Assembly (NCBI RefSeq): GCF_014451325.2 | Contig: NZ_JACSCH020000030.1 | Coordinates: 1-64,000, forward strand | Direction: 5' to 3' | DNA: 64,000 bases | Source of the DNA: Streptomyces sp. CB02980 | GTDB lineage: Bacteria > Actinomycetota > Actinomycetes > Streptomycetales > Streptomycetaceae | The notes under the pieces: model-generated | The model's database searches: none | What the model was told of the DNA's origin: nothing | The model's input: the letters and a program-made list of their open reading frames with translations, nothing else | Part shown: positions 1 to 8,216 of the stretch, piece after piece | Layout of the letters: the number at the start of each line of letters is the position of its first letter | Position numbering within the stretch: position 1 is the stretch's first letter | Made by a program: the position numbers and the translations under genes

Positions 1-360
1 ACGCTGTTGAGTTCTCAAGGAACGGACGCTTCCTTTGTACTCACCCTCTCGGGCTTTCCTCCGGGCTTCCCTTCGGTATTTCGTGTTTCCAGCCTAGCAG
101 ATCCGATTTCCCGTTTCTGCCACCCGCTGGAGCGGGTTTGCGGGGCAGGAATTCACTTTCGTGTTTTCCGTTCCCGGCGGAGTTGAACATTACCAGGCTT
201 TCTCGGTCCCCCCGACCACATCCCTGCGAGCATGCAGAGGTGTAGACCACTGGGGTTAGGATCTGGCTTGATAGGTGCTGCCGACCCGCGACTCAAGGCC
301 GCGTTGGGGTCAGGCAGGAGTACGACAGTACATCCCACCGTCAGCTGAGGCAAATCGTTT
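1..360 (-). promoter_or_regulatory. rRNA operon leader and tandem promoters (16S gene left of window)
   Basis: Read on the minus strand, the first bases give TTGAGAACTCAACAGCGT, the conserved pre-16S leader/antitermination segment of Streptomyces rRNA operons, so a 16S gene should begin just beyond position 1. Two good sigma-70-like promoters point the same way: -35 TTGCCT (348-353) with -10 TACTGT (325-330), and -35 TTGAGT (291-296) with -10 TATCAA (268-273), each with 17-nt spacing. Weaker -10-like hexamers are TAATGT (187-192) and TAGGCT (91-96). Streptomyces rrn operons are known to have several tandem promoters. The short open frames in this stretch are not genes. Confidence 0.85.
236..251. 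promoter_or_regulatory. Putative DasR operator (dre) upstream of crr-ptsI
   Basis: The 16-mer AGAGGTGTAGACCACT matches the dre consensus AGTGGTCTAGACCACT at 14 of 16 positions. DasR, the GntR-family regulator that responds to glucosamine-6-phosphate, is known to control PTS genes including crr-ptsI in Streptomyces, so the position upstream of crr fits. The site also lies among the minus-strand rRNA promoters. The match is seen in the sequence; binding is inferred. Confidence 0.6.
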
Positions 361-370
361 CCGGTAGTCC

Positions 371-408
371 CTAGCTCCGCCCAACTGGTACGTCTCGTGC
401 GGAACTAG
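371..408. repeat. Imperfect inverted repeat between rrn promoters and crr
   Basis: CTAGCTCCGC (371-380) pairs with GCGGAACTAG (399-408) at 9 of 10 positions across an 18-nt loop. It sits upstream of both the rrn promoters (minus strand) and crr (plus strand). It could be an operator or an RNA stem; nothing in the sequence decides this. Confidence 0.35.
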
Positions 409-497
409 GACTTCTTATGACTTACGCTTCTGAACAGTACGCCGTCCAGGACAGGTAGTGACGGCGCCACACAATCTCCGCCCCTGGGAGGCTTCCC

Positions 498-947
498 ATG
501 ACAACCGTGACGTCGCCGCTTGCCGGACGCGCCATCGGTCTCGCCGCAGTTCCCGACCCGGTCTTCTCCGGTGCGATGGTCGGGCCCGGCACCGCCATCG
601 ATCCCGTACGTGAGCCTTCGGAGGCCGTCTCCCCCATCGACGGGGTCATCGTCTCCATGCACCCGCACGCCTTCGTCGTCGTCGACGGTGAGGGCCACGG
701 TGTGCTGACCCACCTCGGCATCGACACCGTTCAGCTCAACGGGGAGGGCTTCGAGCTCCTCGTGAACAAGGGCGACACCGTCCAGCGCGGACAGGCCGTC
801 GTGCGCTGGGACCCCGCCGCGGTCGAGGCCGCCGGCAAGTCCCCCATCTGTCCCATCGTGGCCCTCGAGGCCACTGCGGACTCGCTCTCCCAGGTCGTCG
901 AGGACGGCGACGTGAAGGCCGGCGACCAGCTCTTCGGCTGGAGCTGA
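498..947 (+). CDS. crr: PTS glucose-type EIIA component (EIIA-Crr)
   Basis: Cytoplasmic phosphocarrier of the phosphoenolpyruvate:sugar phosphotransferase system that takes phosphate from HPr and passes it to EIIB domains. The 149-residue length is normal for a stand-alone EIIA. The conserved histidine pair is visible: H57 in the HPHAF segment and H72 in HLGIDTV, the latter being the phosphorylated residue in this family. The ATG start follows GGGAGG by a good spacing, and the start region can form a short TGGGA/TCCCA stem over the ribosome-binding site. ptsI follows about 80 nt downstream on the same strand, so the two probably form one transcript. The DasR-like site at 236-251 suggests control by amino-sugar availability. 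Confidence 0.95.
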   Translation: MTTVTSPLAGRAIGLAAVPDPVFSGAMVGPGTAIDPVREPSEAVSPIDGVIVSMHPHAFVVVDGEGHGVLTHLGIDTVQLNGEGFELLVNKGDTVQRGQAVVRWDPAAVEAAGKSPICPIVALEATADSLSQVVEDGDVKAGDQLFGWS

Positions 948-1027
948 GCCGGATCGTCCCCGTGACGACCGCGAGTTCGACATTCAACGCGGCGGCACGT
1001 GCCGCCGCTCTATCGGAGACGGGTGAG

Positions 1028-2698
1028 ATGGAGACAACGCTGCGAGGCGTCGGCGTCAGCCACGGTGTGGCGATCGGCGAGGTCCGGCACATGGGCACGG
1101 CGGTTCTCGAACCGCCGGCCAAGCAGATTCCGGCGGACGAGGCGGAGCGCGAACAGGGGCGCGCCCGTCAGGCCGTCGAGGCTGTCGCCGCCGACCTCAA
1201 TGCGCGCGGCAACCTGGCCGGCGGCGAGGCTCAGCACGTGCTCGAGGCCCAGGCGATGATCGCCCAGGACCCGGAGCTCATCGCCGATGTGGACCGCCGT
1301 ATCGCCGTGGGCAGCACGGCCGAACGCGGTATCTACGACGCCTTCTCGCACTATCGCGAGCTGCTCGCCGGTGCCGGTGAGTACATGGCCGGGCGGGTCG
1401 CCGACCTCGACGACGTGCGGAACCGGATCGTGGCGCGCCTCCTCGGTGTTCCGATGCCGGGTGTGCCGGACAGTGACGAGCCGTACGTGCTGATCGCGCG
1501 GGACCTGGCGCCCGCCGACACGGCGCTGCTCGATCCCACGCTGGTGCTCGGCTTCGTGACCGAGGAGGGCGGGCCGACCAGCCACAGCGCGATTCTCGCG
1601 CGGGCGCTGGGTGTGCCGGCCATTGTGGCGCTGCCGGGCGCGGGTGAGCTCGCCGAGGGCACGATGATCGCGGTCGACGGTTCGACCGGAGAGATCTTCG
1701 TGGACCCGAGCGAGGAGAAGAAGGCGGAGCTGACCAAGGCCGCCGCCGCGCGCAAGGCCGCGCTGGCGACGTCCAGCGGTCCGGGCGCCACCTCGGACGG
1801 GCACAAGGTGCCGCTGCTGGCCAACGTCGGTGGTCCGGCGGACGTGCCGGCGGCGGTGGAGGCCGGTGCCGAGGGTGTCGGTCTGTTCCGTACGGAGTTC
1901 CTCTTCCTGGACGACAGCGAGAAGGCTCCGTCCGAGGAGAAGCAGGTCGAGGCCTACCGCAAGGTGCTCGAGGCGTTCCCCGAGGGCCGTGTGGTCGTGC
2001 GGGTGCTCGACGCCGGTGCGGACAAGCCGCTGGACTTCCTGACCCCGGCGGACGAGCCGAACCCGGCGCTCGGTGTGCGGGGTCTGCGGTCGCTCCTGGA
2101 GCACCCGGATGTGCTGCGGACCCAGCTGACCGCGCTGGCGAAGGCGGCCGAGGGGCTCCCGGTGTACCTCGAGGTCATGGCGCCGATGGTGGCCGACCGT
2201 ACGGACGCGAAGGCTTTCGCCGACGCGTGCCGTGAGGCGGGGCTGCGGGCGAAGTTCGGTGCGATGGTCGAGATTCCCTCGGCCGCGCTGCGGGCGCGCT
2301 CGATCCTCCAGGAGGTCGAGTTCCTTTCGCTCGGCACCAACGACCTGGCGCAGTACACCTTCGCGGCCGACCGTCAGGTCGGTGCGGTGTCGCGGCTCCA
2401 GGACCCGTGGCAGCCGGCGCTGCTCGACCTGGTGGCGCTGTCCGCCGAGGCGGCGAAGGCCGAGGGCAAGAGCTGTGGTGTCTGTGGCGAGGCCGCCGCC
2501 GACCCGCTGCTCGCCTGTGTGCTGACGGGTCTGGGTGTCACCTCCCTTTCCATGGGTGCTGCCTCGATTCCGTATGTGCGGGCGACGCTGGCCAAGTACA
2601 CGCTGGCGCAGTGCGAGCGTGCCGCGGCCGCGGCGCGTGCCGCGGACACGGCGCACGAGGCGCGCGTGGCCGCGCAGGCGGTGCTGTCCGGGGAGTGA
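1028..2698 (+). CDS. ptsI: PTS enzyme I (phosphoenolpyruvate-protein phosphotransferase)
   Basis: Enzyme I autophosphorylates from PEP and phosphorylates HPr, feeding all PTS sugars. The chosen ATG gives 556 residues beginning METTLRGVGVSHG, the usual Streptomyces N-terminus, with GGAG about 10 nt upstream. A GTG at 962 would add 22 residues of no recognisable domain and is less likely. Domain order is normal: HPr-binding N-terminal half, phosphohistidine H186 in GGPTSHSAI, then the PEP-utilising barrel with GLFRTEFLF and the C-terminal SCGVCGE segment containing the conserved Cys. It follows crr and is closed by the hairpin at 2716-2757. Confidence 0.95.
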   Translation: METTLRGVGVSHGVAIGEVRHMGTAVLEPPAKQIPADEAEREQGRARQAVEAVAADLNARGNLAGGEAQHVLEAQAMIAQDPELIADVDRRIAVGSTAERGIYDAFSHYRELLAGAGEYMAGRVADLDDVRNRIVARLLGVPMPGVPDSDEPYVLIARDLAPADTALLDPTLVLGFVTEEGGPTSHSAILARALGVPAIVALPGAGELAEGTMIAVDGSTGEIFVDPSEEKKAELTKAAAARKAALATSSGPGATSDGHKVPLLANVGGPADVPAAVEAGAEGVGLFRTEFLFLDDSEKAPSEEKQVEAYRKVLEAFPEGRVVVRVLDAGADKPLDFLTPADEPNPALGVRGLRSLLEHPDVLRTQLTALAKAAEGLPVYLEVMAPMVADRTDAKAFADACREAGLRAKFGAMVEIPSAALRARSILQEVEFLSLGTNDLAQYTFAADRQVGAVSRLQDPWQPALLDLVALSAEAAKAEGKSCGVCGEAAADPLLACVLTGLGVTSLSMGAASIPYVRATLAKYTLAQCERAAAAARAADTAHEARVAAQAVLSGE

Positions 2699-2715
2699 TT
2701 CCCGGGGGTGCTTGA

Positions 2716-2757
2716 CGAAGGGGCTTTCCGTCACCGAGGCGGCGGGGAGCCCCTTCG
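2716..2757. terminator. Bidirectional terminator between ptsI and the convergent 299-aa gene
   Basis: Perfect 10-bp inverted repeat CGAAGGGGCT (2716-2725) and AGCCCCTTCG (2748-2757), placed between two convergent stop codons. Confidence 0.85.
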
Positions 2758-2769
2758 GCGTGTGCGGGG

Positions 2770-3669
2770 TCAGTGGTGGGTGGTCCAGTCGTCGTCGGGG
2801 TCGGGGGTGAGGGGGAAGCCGGCCCGGTGGTCGACGCCCGGTTCCGGGGAGAGGGGTTCTCCGGTGCGGGCGTCGGTGCAGTAGGCGGCGAAGACCTGGG
2901 CCTCGGTGAGCGGGGTGAGGGTGCCGCCGGTGAGGCGCCAGCCGTGGAGTCGGTCGCGGGCGCCGGGAGTGGTGGTGCGCAGGACGAGTCCGCCGGGTGC
3001 TCCGAGGACGATGCCCGCGGCGAGGACGGCGGTGAACTCGGCGGCTGCGACGTCCTCGACGTCCGTGGGTGTGGTGGTGCCGTCGGCGTGGAGGACGGCG
3101 AGGAGTTGGTCGTCGGCGGCCGGGACGCTGCAGACGAGGTGGTGGGTGCCGGGGCCGGCGGCGTCCAGGAGTCGGGCGAGGAGCCGGGCGGCGCGCTCGA
3201 AGGCGGCCCTGCCGATGTCCTTGCCGCAGGTGGCGCAGTCGCCCGCGGTGGCGAGGACGGTGGTGGCGTACTCCCAGGTGGCGTGGCGGACGGCGGTGTC
3301 GACCAGCTCGGGGAGGAGGGTGCTGAGGGGCTGCCCGGTGTAGGTGATCTGGGCGCCCGTGGCGGCGAGGTGGGCGGTGAAGCGGCTGCGGCTGGTGGGG
3401 TGGTCGGGGTCGAGGGCGGCTTCGGCGCAGTAGGCCGCGTACTCCTCGGGGTCGAAGAGGGTGACGGTGGTGTGGCCGCCCTGGGTGGCGAGGGTCCTGA
3501 GGAGGGCCTCGACCTGGCGGAGGTAGGTGGTGTGGTCGTCGAAGGCGAAGGTGCGGTACCGGCGCATGGCCGTGAAGTCGTGCTCGTCGGCGAGGAGGCC
3601 GACGGTGCTGGGGACTTCGCGGCGCAGGGCGCGGCGGAGGTTCGCTGGGGTGGTGCCGGTCCGTGTCAT
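2770..3669 (-). CDS. Conserved hypothetical protein (299 aa)
   Basis: I do not recognise a family with a known function. The 299-residue product has no signal peptide or membrane span and is probably cytoplasmic. It shows a repeated FTAMRRYRTFAFDDH-like, Tyr/His-rich first third, a single CATC pair near residue 145, and a C-terminal segment that reads like a small mixed alpha/beta domain. The ATG follows GGGGGAG closely. The MFS gene ends only 24 nt upstream on the same strand, so the two are probably co-transcribed. Codon use (strong third-position G/C) supports a real gene. Confidence 0.8.
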   Translation of the reverse strand: MTRTGTTPANLRRALRREVPSTVGLLADEHDFTAMRRYRTFAFDDHTTYLRQVEALLRTLATQGGHTTVTLFDPEEYAAYCAEAALDPDHPTSRSRFTAHLAATGAQITYTGQPLSTLLPELVDTAVRHATWEYATTVLATAGDCATCGKDIGRAAFERAARLLARLLDAAGPGTHHLVCSVPAADDQLLAVLHADGTTTPTDVEDVAAAEFTAVLAAGIVLGAPGGLVLRTTTPGARDRLHGWRLTGGTLTPLTEAQVFAAYCTDARTGEPLSPEPGVDHRAGFPLTPDPDDDWTTHH

Positions 3670-3693
3670 GTCTCCCCCTGGAATGCGGTCCGA

Positions 3694-4980
3694 TCAATGC
3701 TCACTCACCGTAACCTTCGCCACTGACAGTGACGGTTCGGGGAGGCGTCGGCGCACGAGGCGGTTCTGGGCCGCGCTGGTGGCGACGAGCGCGGCGCCCA
3801 GGAAGGGCCAGGCCAGGGGGCCGGCGGAGACGAGGCCGGTCATGAGGAGGGGACCGACGAAGCGCTGGGTGGACTGGGCGAGGCCGTGCACACCGAGGTA
3901 GGCGCCCTGCGCGTCGTCGGGGGCGAGGGCGACGGAGATCTCCCAGGACGCGATGGTGTGGATCATCTCGGCGAAGGTGAGGACGACGGCCGCGGTGATC
4001 AGGGCGGCGATGGAGAGGGTCCGGCCGCCGAGGGCGGAGACGGTCAGGGCGAGCGTGCCGATGGTGAAGAGGACCGCGAGGGGCGCGAGCAGGCGGCGGG
4101 CGGCTTCGGTGGAGGAGCCGAAGCGCGAGAGCGGGACCTGGAAGATCACGACGAGGGCGCTGTTGGCGACCATCAGGAGCGGGGCGAGGCCGACGGGGGC
4201 GTCGGTGGCGTGGACGATCCAGAGCGGCAGGGCGACCTGGAGGATCGAGTCGTGGAGGAAGAAGACCGAGTCCGCGGCGGTGAAGCCGAGGAAGCCCCGG
4301 TCGCGCCAGGGGTTGGAGGGCTTGGCCGTGGGGGTGGCGTCGGTGGACGCGGCGGCGATCCGGGAGGCGGCGGGGGCCGGGGGTTCGGCGCAGCGGAGGG
4401 TGAGCGCCGCCATCACGAGGTAGGAGAGGGCGTCTCCGACGAGGAGGAGCTGGAAGGCGGTGGTGCTGCCGACGGCGAGGGCCGCCGCGGCGCCGAGGCC
4501 GCCCAGGGTCCAGCCGATGTTGGAGGTGGTGCGGTTGATGGCCTGGTAGCGGACGCGGTCGGGGCCGGCGACCCGGGCGGCGTAGAGCTTGGTGAGGACG
4601 TTGGTGGCGCGGTCGGGGAGGGCGCCGGCGGCCGAGAAGAGGACGAGCAGCAGGTAGTCGTCGGTGGCGAGGAGGGCGAGGAGGGCCGCGGCGCGGAGCA
4701 GTTGGGTGCAGATGATGACGCGGACGAGGGGGAAGCGGTCGGCCAGCCGGCCGCCGAGGGGGGCGCCGGCGATGCCGGCGGCGCCGGAGACGGCGATGAG
4801 GAGGCCGACCTGGCCGAGGTCGAGGCCGGTGACGAACGTGAAGTAGAGGGCCATGGCCGTGGACCAGAGTCCGGTGCCGCACTTGTCGATGAAGCCGATG
4901 ACGAGCATGCGGCGGCCGTCCCGGCCGCCGGGGATTCGGTCCTTGAGGGCTGTTCGGGTGGAGTGGGTGGAGCGGCTCAA
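3694..4980 (-). CDS. MFS transporter, probable drug/metabolite exporter
   Basis: A major facilitator superfamily protein of 428 residues with about twelve hydrophobic segments in two halves and a central hydrophilic loop near residues 200-230. The loop after helix 2 carries GGRLADRFPLVRV, which corresponds to the family motif A (GxLaDrxGrr). Start choice: TTG at 4980 has AAGGGGG six nt upstream. An in-frame ATG at 5016 would put codons across the operator at 5004-5015 and is unlikely. The gene is divergent from the MocR-type regulator at 5027, the usual arrangement for an exporter controlled by its neighbour. The substrate cannot be read from sequence. Confidence 0.88.
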   Translation of the reverse strand: MSRSTHSTRTALKDRIPGGRDGRRMLVIGFIDKCGTGLWSTAMALYFTFVTGLDLGQVGLLIAVSGAAGIAGAPLGGRLADRFPLVRVIICTQLLRAAALLALLATDDYLLLVLFSAAGALPDRATNVLTKLYAARVAGPDRVRYQAINRTTSNIGWTLGGLGAAAALAVGSTTAFQLLLVGDALSYLVMAALTLRCAEPPAPAASRIAAASTDATPTAKPSNPWRDRGFLGFTAADSVFFLHDSILQVALPLWIVHATDAPVGLAPLLMVANSALVVIFQVPLSRFGSSTEAARRLLAPLAVLFTIGTLALTVSALGGRTLSIAALITAAVVLTFAEMIHTIASWEISVALAPDDAQGAYLGVHGLAQSTQRFVGPLLMTGLVSAGPLAWPFLGAALVATSAAQNRLVRRRLPEPSLSVAKVTVSEH

Positions 4981-4990
4981 TGGGTCCCCC

Positions 4991-5019
4991 TTGCCAACTG
5001 CTTTGTATTGATACATACT
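4991..5019 (+). promoter_or_regulatory. Promoter with embedded operator for the MocR-type regulator
   Basis: TTGCCA (4991-4996), a 17-nt spacer, then CATACT (5014-5019). The predicted transcription start falls at or next to the GTG at 5027, and no ribosome-binding site precedes that codon, so a leaderless mRNA is likely. The inverted repeat TGTAT-TG-ATACA (5004-5015) lies between the two hexamers and is the likely autoregulatory GntR-type operator shared with the divergent MFS gene. Confidence 0.6.
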
Positions 5020-5026
5020 TCATTAC

Positions 5027-6346
5027 GTGGCAGCACAATATTCGATCGAAGGCACGACGGCCAAGGGGATTGCCGCGTCCGTGGAGTGGGGTGTCACCGA
5101 GGGCGGGCTCTCCCCCGGTGACGCCCTGCCGCCCGTGCGGCGACTCGCCGACGAGCTGGGGGTGAGCCCGGGGACGGTCGCGACGGCCTACAAGGACCTG
5201 CGGCAGCGCGGCCTGATCGTCACGCGGGGCCGGGGCGGGACGGTGGTCGCGGAGGTGCCGTCGGTGGCCTCCCGGCGTCCGCCGCGGGTCCCCCAGGGCC
5301 TGGTGGACCTGGCAGGCGGCCATCCCGACCCGGCCTTCCTCCCCGTGCTGCGTCCTCCGTCGTCGGTCAATGCGGTGTACGGGTCCCATCGCGCCGCGCC
5401 GCGGCTCGCGGCGCTCGAGGAGGTGACCCGGCAGTGGTTCGCGCGGGACGGGGTGCCGACCCGGCACGTGACCTTCGCGCACGGGGCGCTCGACTGCATC
5501 GCACGGCTGCTCTCGACCGAGCTGCGGCCCGGTGACGCGGTGGCCGTGGAGGATCCGGGCTTCCACCATCTGCTCGACCTGGTACCCGCGTTGGGGCTGC
5601 GGATGGTCCCGGTGACCGTGGACGACGAGGGGCTCGTACCGGAGTCTCTGCGGGCGGCGCTGCGGGGCGGAGTGCGCGCGGTGGTGTGCAGTCCGCGGGG
5701 ACAGTGTCCGACCGGGGCGTTCTTCACCCGGTCGCGGCGGGACGAACTGGTGGCGGTGCTCCGGGACTTCCCCGAGGTGCTCGTCGTGGAGGACGACCAC
5801 AACGCGGACGTCGGCGGCGCCGCGGCGCACACACTGGCGGCGGCCGGGCTCGAACGGTGGGCGCAGGTGCGGACCGTGTCGAAGCACCTCGGGATCGACC
5901 TGCGCTGGGCCGGGGTGGCGTGCGACGCGATCACGCTCGGGCGGCACGACGGGCGGATGCTGATGACCTCGGGATGGGTCAGTCACGTCCTCCAGGAGAC
6001 GGTGGTCGGCCTCTTCCGCGACAGCGCGGTACGCGCGCTCGTGGCCGACGGCGAGGCGGCGTACACGGAGCGGCGCGCGGCCCTGATCGACGCCCTCGGG
6101 GCGTATCGGATCCGGGCGGTCGGGGCGAGCGGGCTGAACGTGTGGGTGCCGGTGCGGGACGAGTCGGCGCTCGTCAACGGGCTGCGGACGCAGGGCTGGT
6201 GGGTGGCCGCGGGGGCGCGGTTCCGGATCGCCGCCCCGCCGGCCGTGCGGATCACCACGTCGACGCTCGCTCCCGACGACGCGCCGCGTCTGGCGGCGGA
6301 TTTCGCGGAGGTCCTGGGGGACGCGCAGGCGACGTACGGCGGTTGA
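5027..6346 (+). CDS. MocR-type transcriptional regulator (GntR HTH fused to aminotransferase fold)
   Basis: A 439-residue protein. Residues about 10-75 form a GntR winged helix-turn-helix (DALPPVRRLADELGVSPGTV ... GLIVTRGRGG). Residues about 100-430 form a fold-type I aminotransferase domain, with K286 in VSKHLG at the PLP-lysine position and a VEDDHNAD segment at the cofactor Asp position. MocR/GabR proteins use PLP-bound effectors to control neighbouring genes. Here the divergent MFS exporter is the obvious target. The GTG start has no Shine-Dalgarno sequence, consistent with a leaderless transcript. Stop is followed by a strong hairpin at 6404. Confidence 0.88.
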   Translation: MAAQYSIEGTTAKGIAASVEWGVTEGGLSPGDALPPVRRLADELGVSPGTVATAYKDLRQRGLIVTRGRGGTVVAEVPSVASRRPPRVPQGLVDLAGGHPDPAFLPVLRPPSSVNAVYGSHRAAPRLAALEEVTRQWFARDGVPTRHVTFAHGALDCIARLLSTELRPGDAVAVEDPGFHHLLDLVPALGLRMVPVTVDDEGLVPESLRAALRGGVRAVVCSPRGQCPTGAFFTRSRRDELVAVLRDFPEVLVVEDDHNADVGGAAAHTLAAAGLERWAQVRTVSKHLGIDLRWAGVACDAITLGRHDGRMLMTSGWVSHVLQETVVGLFRDSAVRALVADGEAAYTERRAALIDALGAYRIRAVGASGLNVWVPVRDESALVNGLRTQGWWVAAGARFRIAAPPAVRITTSTLAPDDAPRLAADFAEVLGDAQATYGG

Positions 6347-6403
6347 CGCCGCAAAGGACGGCGTGGGGGCCCGTGCCAGGGGGTTGTGGCGACGGGCACG
6401 CGT

Positions 6404-6441
6404 GAGCGCTCCGGGGAGGGTGGTCCCTTCCCGGAGCGCTC
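6404..6441. terminator. Bidirectional terminator
   Basis: GAGCGCTCCGGG (6404-6415) pairs perfectly with CCCGGAGCGCTC (6430-6441). The inner bases GAGGG/CCCTT extend the stem with one G-U pair. It lies between convergent genes. Confidence 0.85.
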
Positions 6442-6459
6442 GGTCGCGGTCTCGTCAGG

Positions 6460-8073
6460 TCATCGCGTCCGGTAGGCGTTCGTCAGGGTCTGGGTGAGGG
6501 TGTTTCCCCGGGTGTCGGTGAGTTCGGCGCGCAGCGAGACGGACCCGCCGGGGCCGGGGGTACGGAAGCCCGCCTGGCCGTTCGCGACGGGGACGCGGGT
6601 CCAGGTCGTGCCGTTGTCGGTCGACAGAGACACGGTGAGGGAACGGACCCCGGTCTCGGCGGCCGCTCCCTGGACGGTGACCGGTACGTGCACCGGGGTC
6701 CCCGCCGGGGCGGTTCCGTCGAGGTCGAGGGCCGGGGCGAAGCGGACGGTGCTGAGGGGCAGGGCGGCGGGGCCGGACGCGGCGGCCGAGGTGAAGGTCC
6801 AGGCGGCGGTGACGCGTCCGCGGGTCGCCGGGCCCTCGCCGCGGGTCGCCGTGGCGGTCAGCCGGTACGAGGACCGTCCGGGGGTGGTCGTGAACGTGGC
6901 CCGGCCGGGGTCCCCCTGCCTGGTGCCGACCAGGACCCCGTCGCGGTGGAGTGTGGTGGTGGCGCCGTGGAAGCGCGGGGCGGTCGGGGCGTGACCCTCG
7001 CCGTCGGCGAGCAGCGGGATGTCGAGGGCGATCCGGTCGCCGTCGCGGATGCCGGCGGGGCGGGCGCCGGGTGCCGTGTCGAGCGCCGGGCCGAAGACGG
7101 CGTTGTCGAAGGTGTGGGTGGTGGTGGCACCCGCGCGTACCGCGATTCCGTCGGCGGAGTAGCGGTTGGGCGGGGTCTCGGGAGCCGCGGGTCCGGCGTA
7201 ACCCACGTCCCACAGGCCGCGTTCCGGGGTGACGAGGAAGGTCGCGGTGCCGGGCGGCTGGAGGGGCCGGGCGAGGCCGACGGTGGGGCCGGCGCTGGGC
7301 TGGATGTCGACGAACCCGCTTCCTGTCGCGCCCTGCGGGGCGGCTCCGCGGACCTTGACGGTGGCCAGGGAGGTGGCCGCGGGGTGGCGGACGAGGCCGG
7401 TCAGGGCACGCGCGGAGGTGAAGACGTAGCCGAGCGCGTAGTCGGAGCCGGCGCCGGACCAGTAGGTGTCGATCCACTCCTTGACGGAACCGGACTCGGC
7501 GGCGGGGCCGAGGTGGGCCACGCGCAGGTCCGCGCTCGACATCATGATGTTCGCGGAACGGGTCGTGCCCGCGTGGGTGGCCTCGACGTACGCCATGCTG
7601 TGCAGGTAGCGGGCGCCGGACTCCTGCGGGCGGACGTCCACGGGCTCGGTCGTACGGGCGTCGACGGTGACCGTCGTGTCGTGGTCGAGGTCCAGACGGG
7701 GCTGGACGACCCAGTCGGTTCCGGTGGCCTTGTCCTTGCCGCCGCCGGTCAGGGTGGAGTCGAGCAGGTAGCGGCCCTTGGGCAGGCGGACGGTGACCGT
7801 GCCGGACGCGTCGTAGGGCGAGGCGGAGGCGTCGGCGCCGGGGCCCGAGATGCCGGTGACGTTCGTCCGGTAGTCACCGGTGGAGGCGCCCGCGCGATCG
7901 AGATGACGGATGGTCAGCGTGTACGTCTCCGGTGCCGCGGCCGAGGCGCTCGCCGTCGGGGGCAGGGCGGAGAGGGTGGTGCTCGCGAGTACGGCGGCCA
8001 CGGCCAGGGTGCGGAGGGCCGTGCGGCGGGTCGCGCCCCGGGACGTACCGCTGGGTGTCGAGGAATCGTTCAT
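6460..8073 (-). CDS. Secreted protein resembling the C-terminal region of Streptomyces S8 peptidases, without protease domain
   Basis: About 537 residues from the ATG at 8073; an upstream in-frame ATG at 8121 adds 16 residues ahead of the signal peptide and is less likely. The N-terminus has a twin-Arg-like ATRRTALRTLAV followed by an Ala/Leu-rich core, so the protein is exported. The mature chain reads YTLTIRHLDRAG ... GTVTVRLPKGRY ... TVTVDARTTEPVDV, the pattern I know from the long beta-rich region that follows the catalytic domain in large Streptomyces subtilisin-like (S8) proteases. No Asp/His/Ser catalytic blocks are present. The C-terminus has Ig-like strands (LSTDNGTTWTRVPV). It may be an orphan non-catalytic derivative or a binding protein. 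It is divergent from the ECF sigma gene at 8217. Confidence 0.75.
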   Translation of the reverse strand: MNDSSTPSGTSRGATRRTALRTLAVAAVLASTTLSALPPTASASAAAPETYTLTIRHLDRAGASTGDYRTNVTGISGPGADASASPYDASGTVTVRLPKGRYLLDSTLTGGGKDKATGTDWVVQPRLDLDHDTTVTVDARTTEPVDVRPQESGARYLHSMAYVEATHAGTTRSANIMMSSADLRVAHLGPAAESGSVKEWIDTYWSGAGSDYALGYVFTSARALTGLVRHPAATSLATVKVRGAAPQGATGSGFVDIQPSAGPTVGLARPLQPPGTATFLVTPERGLWDVGYAGPAAPETPPNRYSADGIAVRAGATTTHTFDNAVFGPALDTAPGARPAGIRDGDRIALDIPLLADGEGHAPTAPRFHGATTTLHRDGVLVGTRQGDPGRATFTTTPGRSSYRLTATATRGEGPATRGRVTAAWTFTSAAASGPAALPLSTVRFAPALDLDGTAPAGTPVHVPVTVQGAAAETGVRSLTVSLSTDNGTTWTRVPVANGQAGFRTPGPGGSVSLRAELTDTRGNTLTQTLTNAYRTR

Positions 8074-8216
8074 GTCCAGCACTGCGCGTCGCGGGCTCGG
8101 CGTTCCGGTGACCTGGGCCACATCGGCGCACGTCTTGGTCAGGGCCGGTACGCGGTGTGGCGGGGGTCACGGGAACCCGGACGAACCGTCGCCCAGTGCC
8201 TTGTGTGGAATCACCT

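Noticed and set aside
41..353. Short open frames at the left end
   Set aside because: They lie in the rRNA leader and promoter region and have no ribosome-binding sites.
1010..3697. Very long minus-strand open frame over ptsI
   Set aside because: It mirrors the codon bias of ptsI and the 299-aa gene, is Arg/Pro/His-rich, and matches no family.
3720..3732. CACTG-A-CAGTG palindrome near the end of the MFS gene
   Set aside because: It lies inside coding sequence close to the stop and does not resemble the 6-3-6 operator seen elsewhere.
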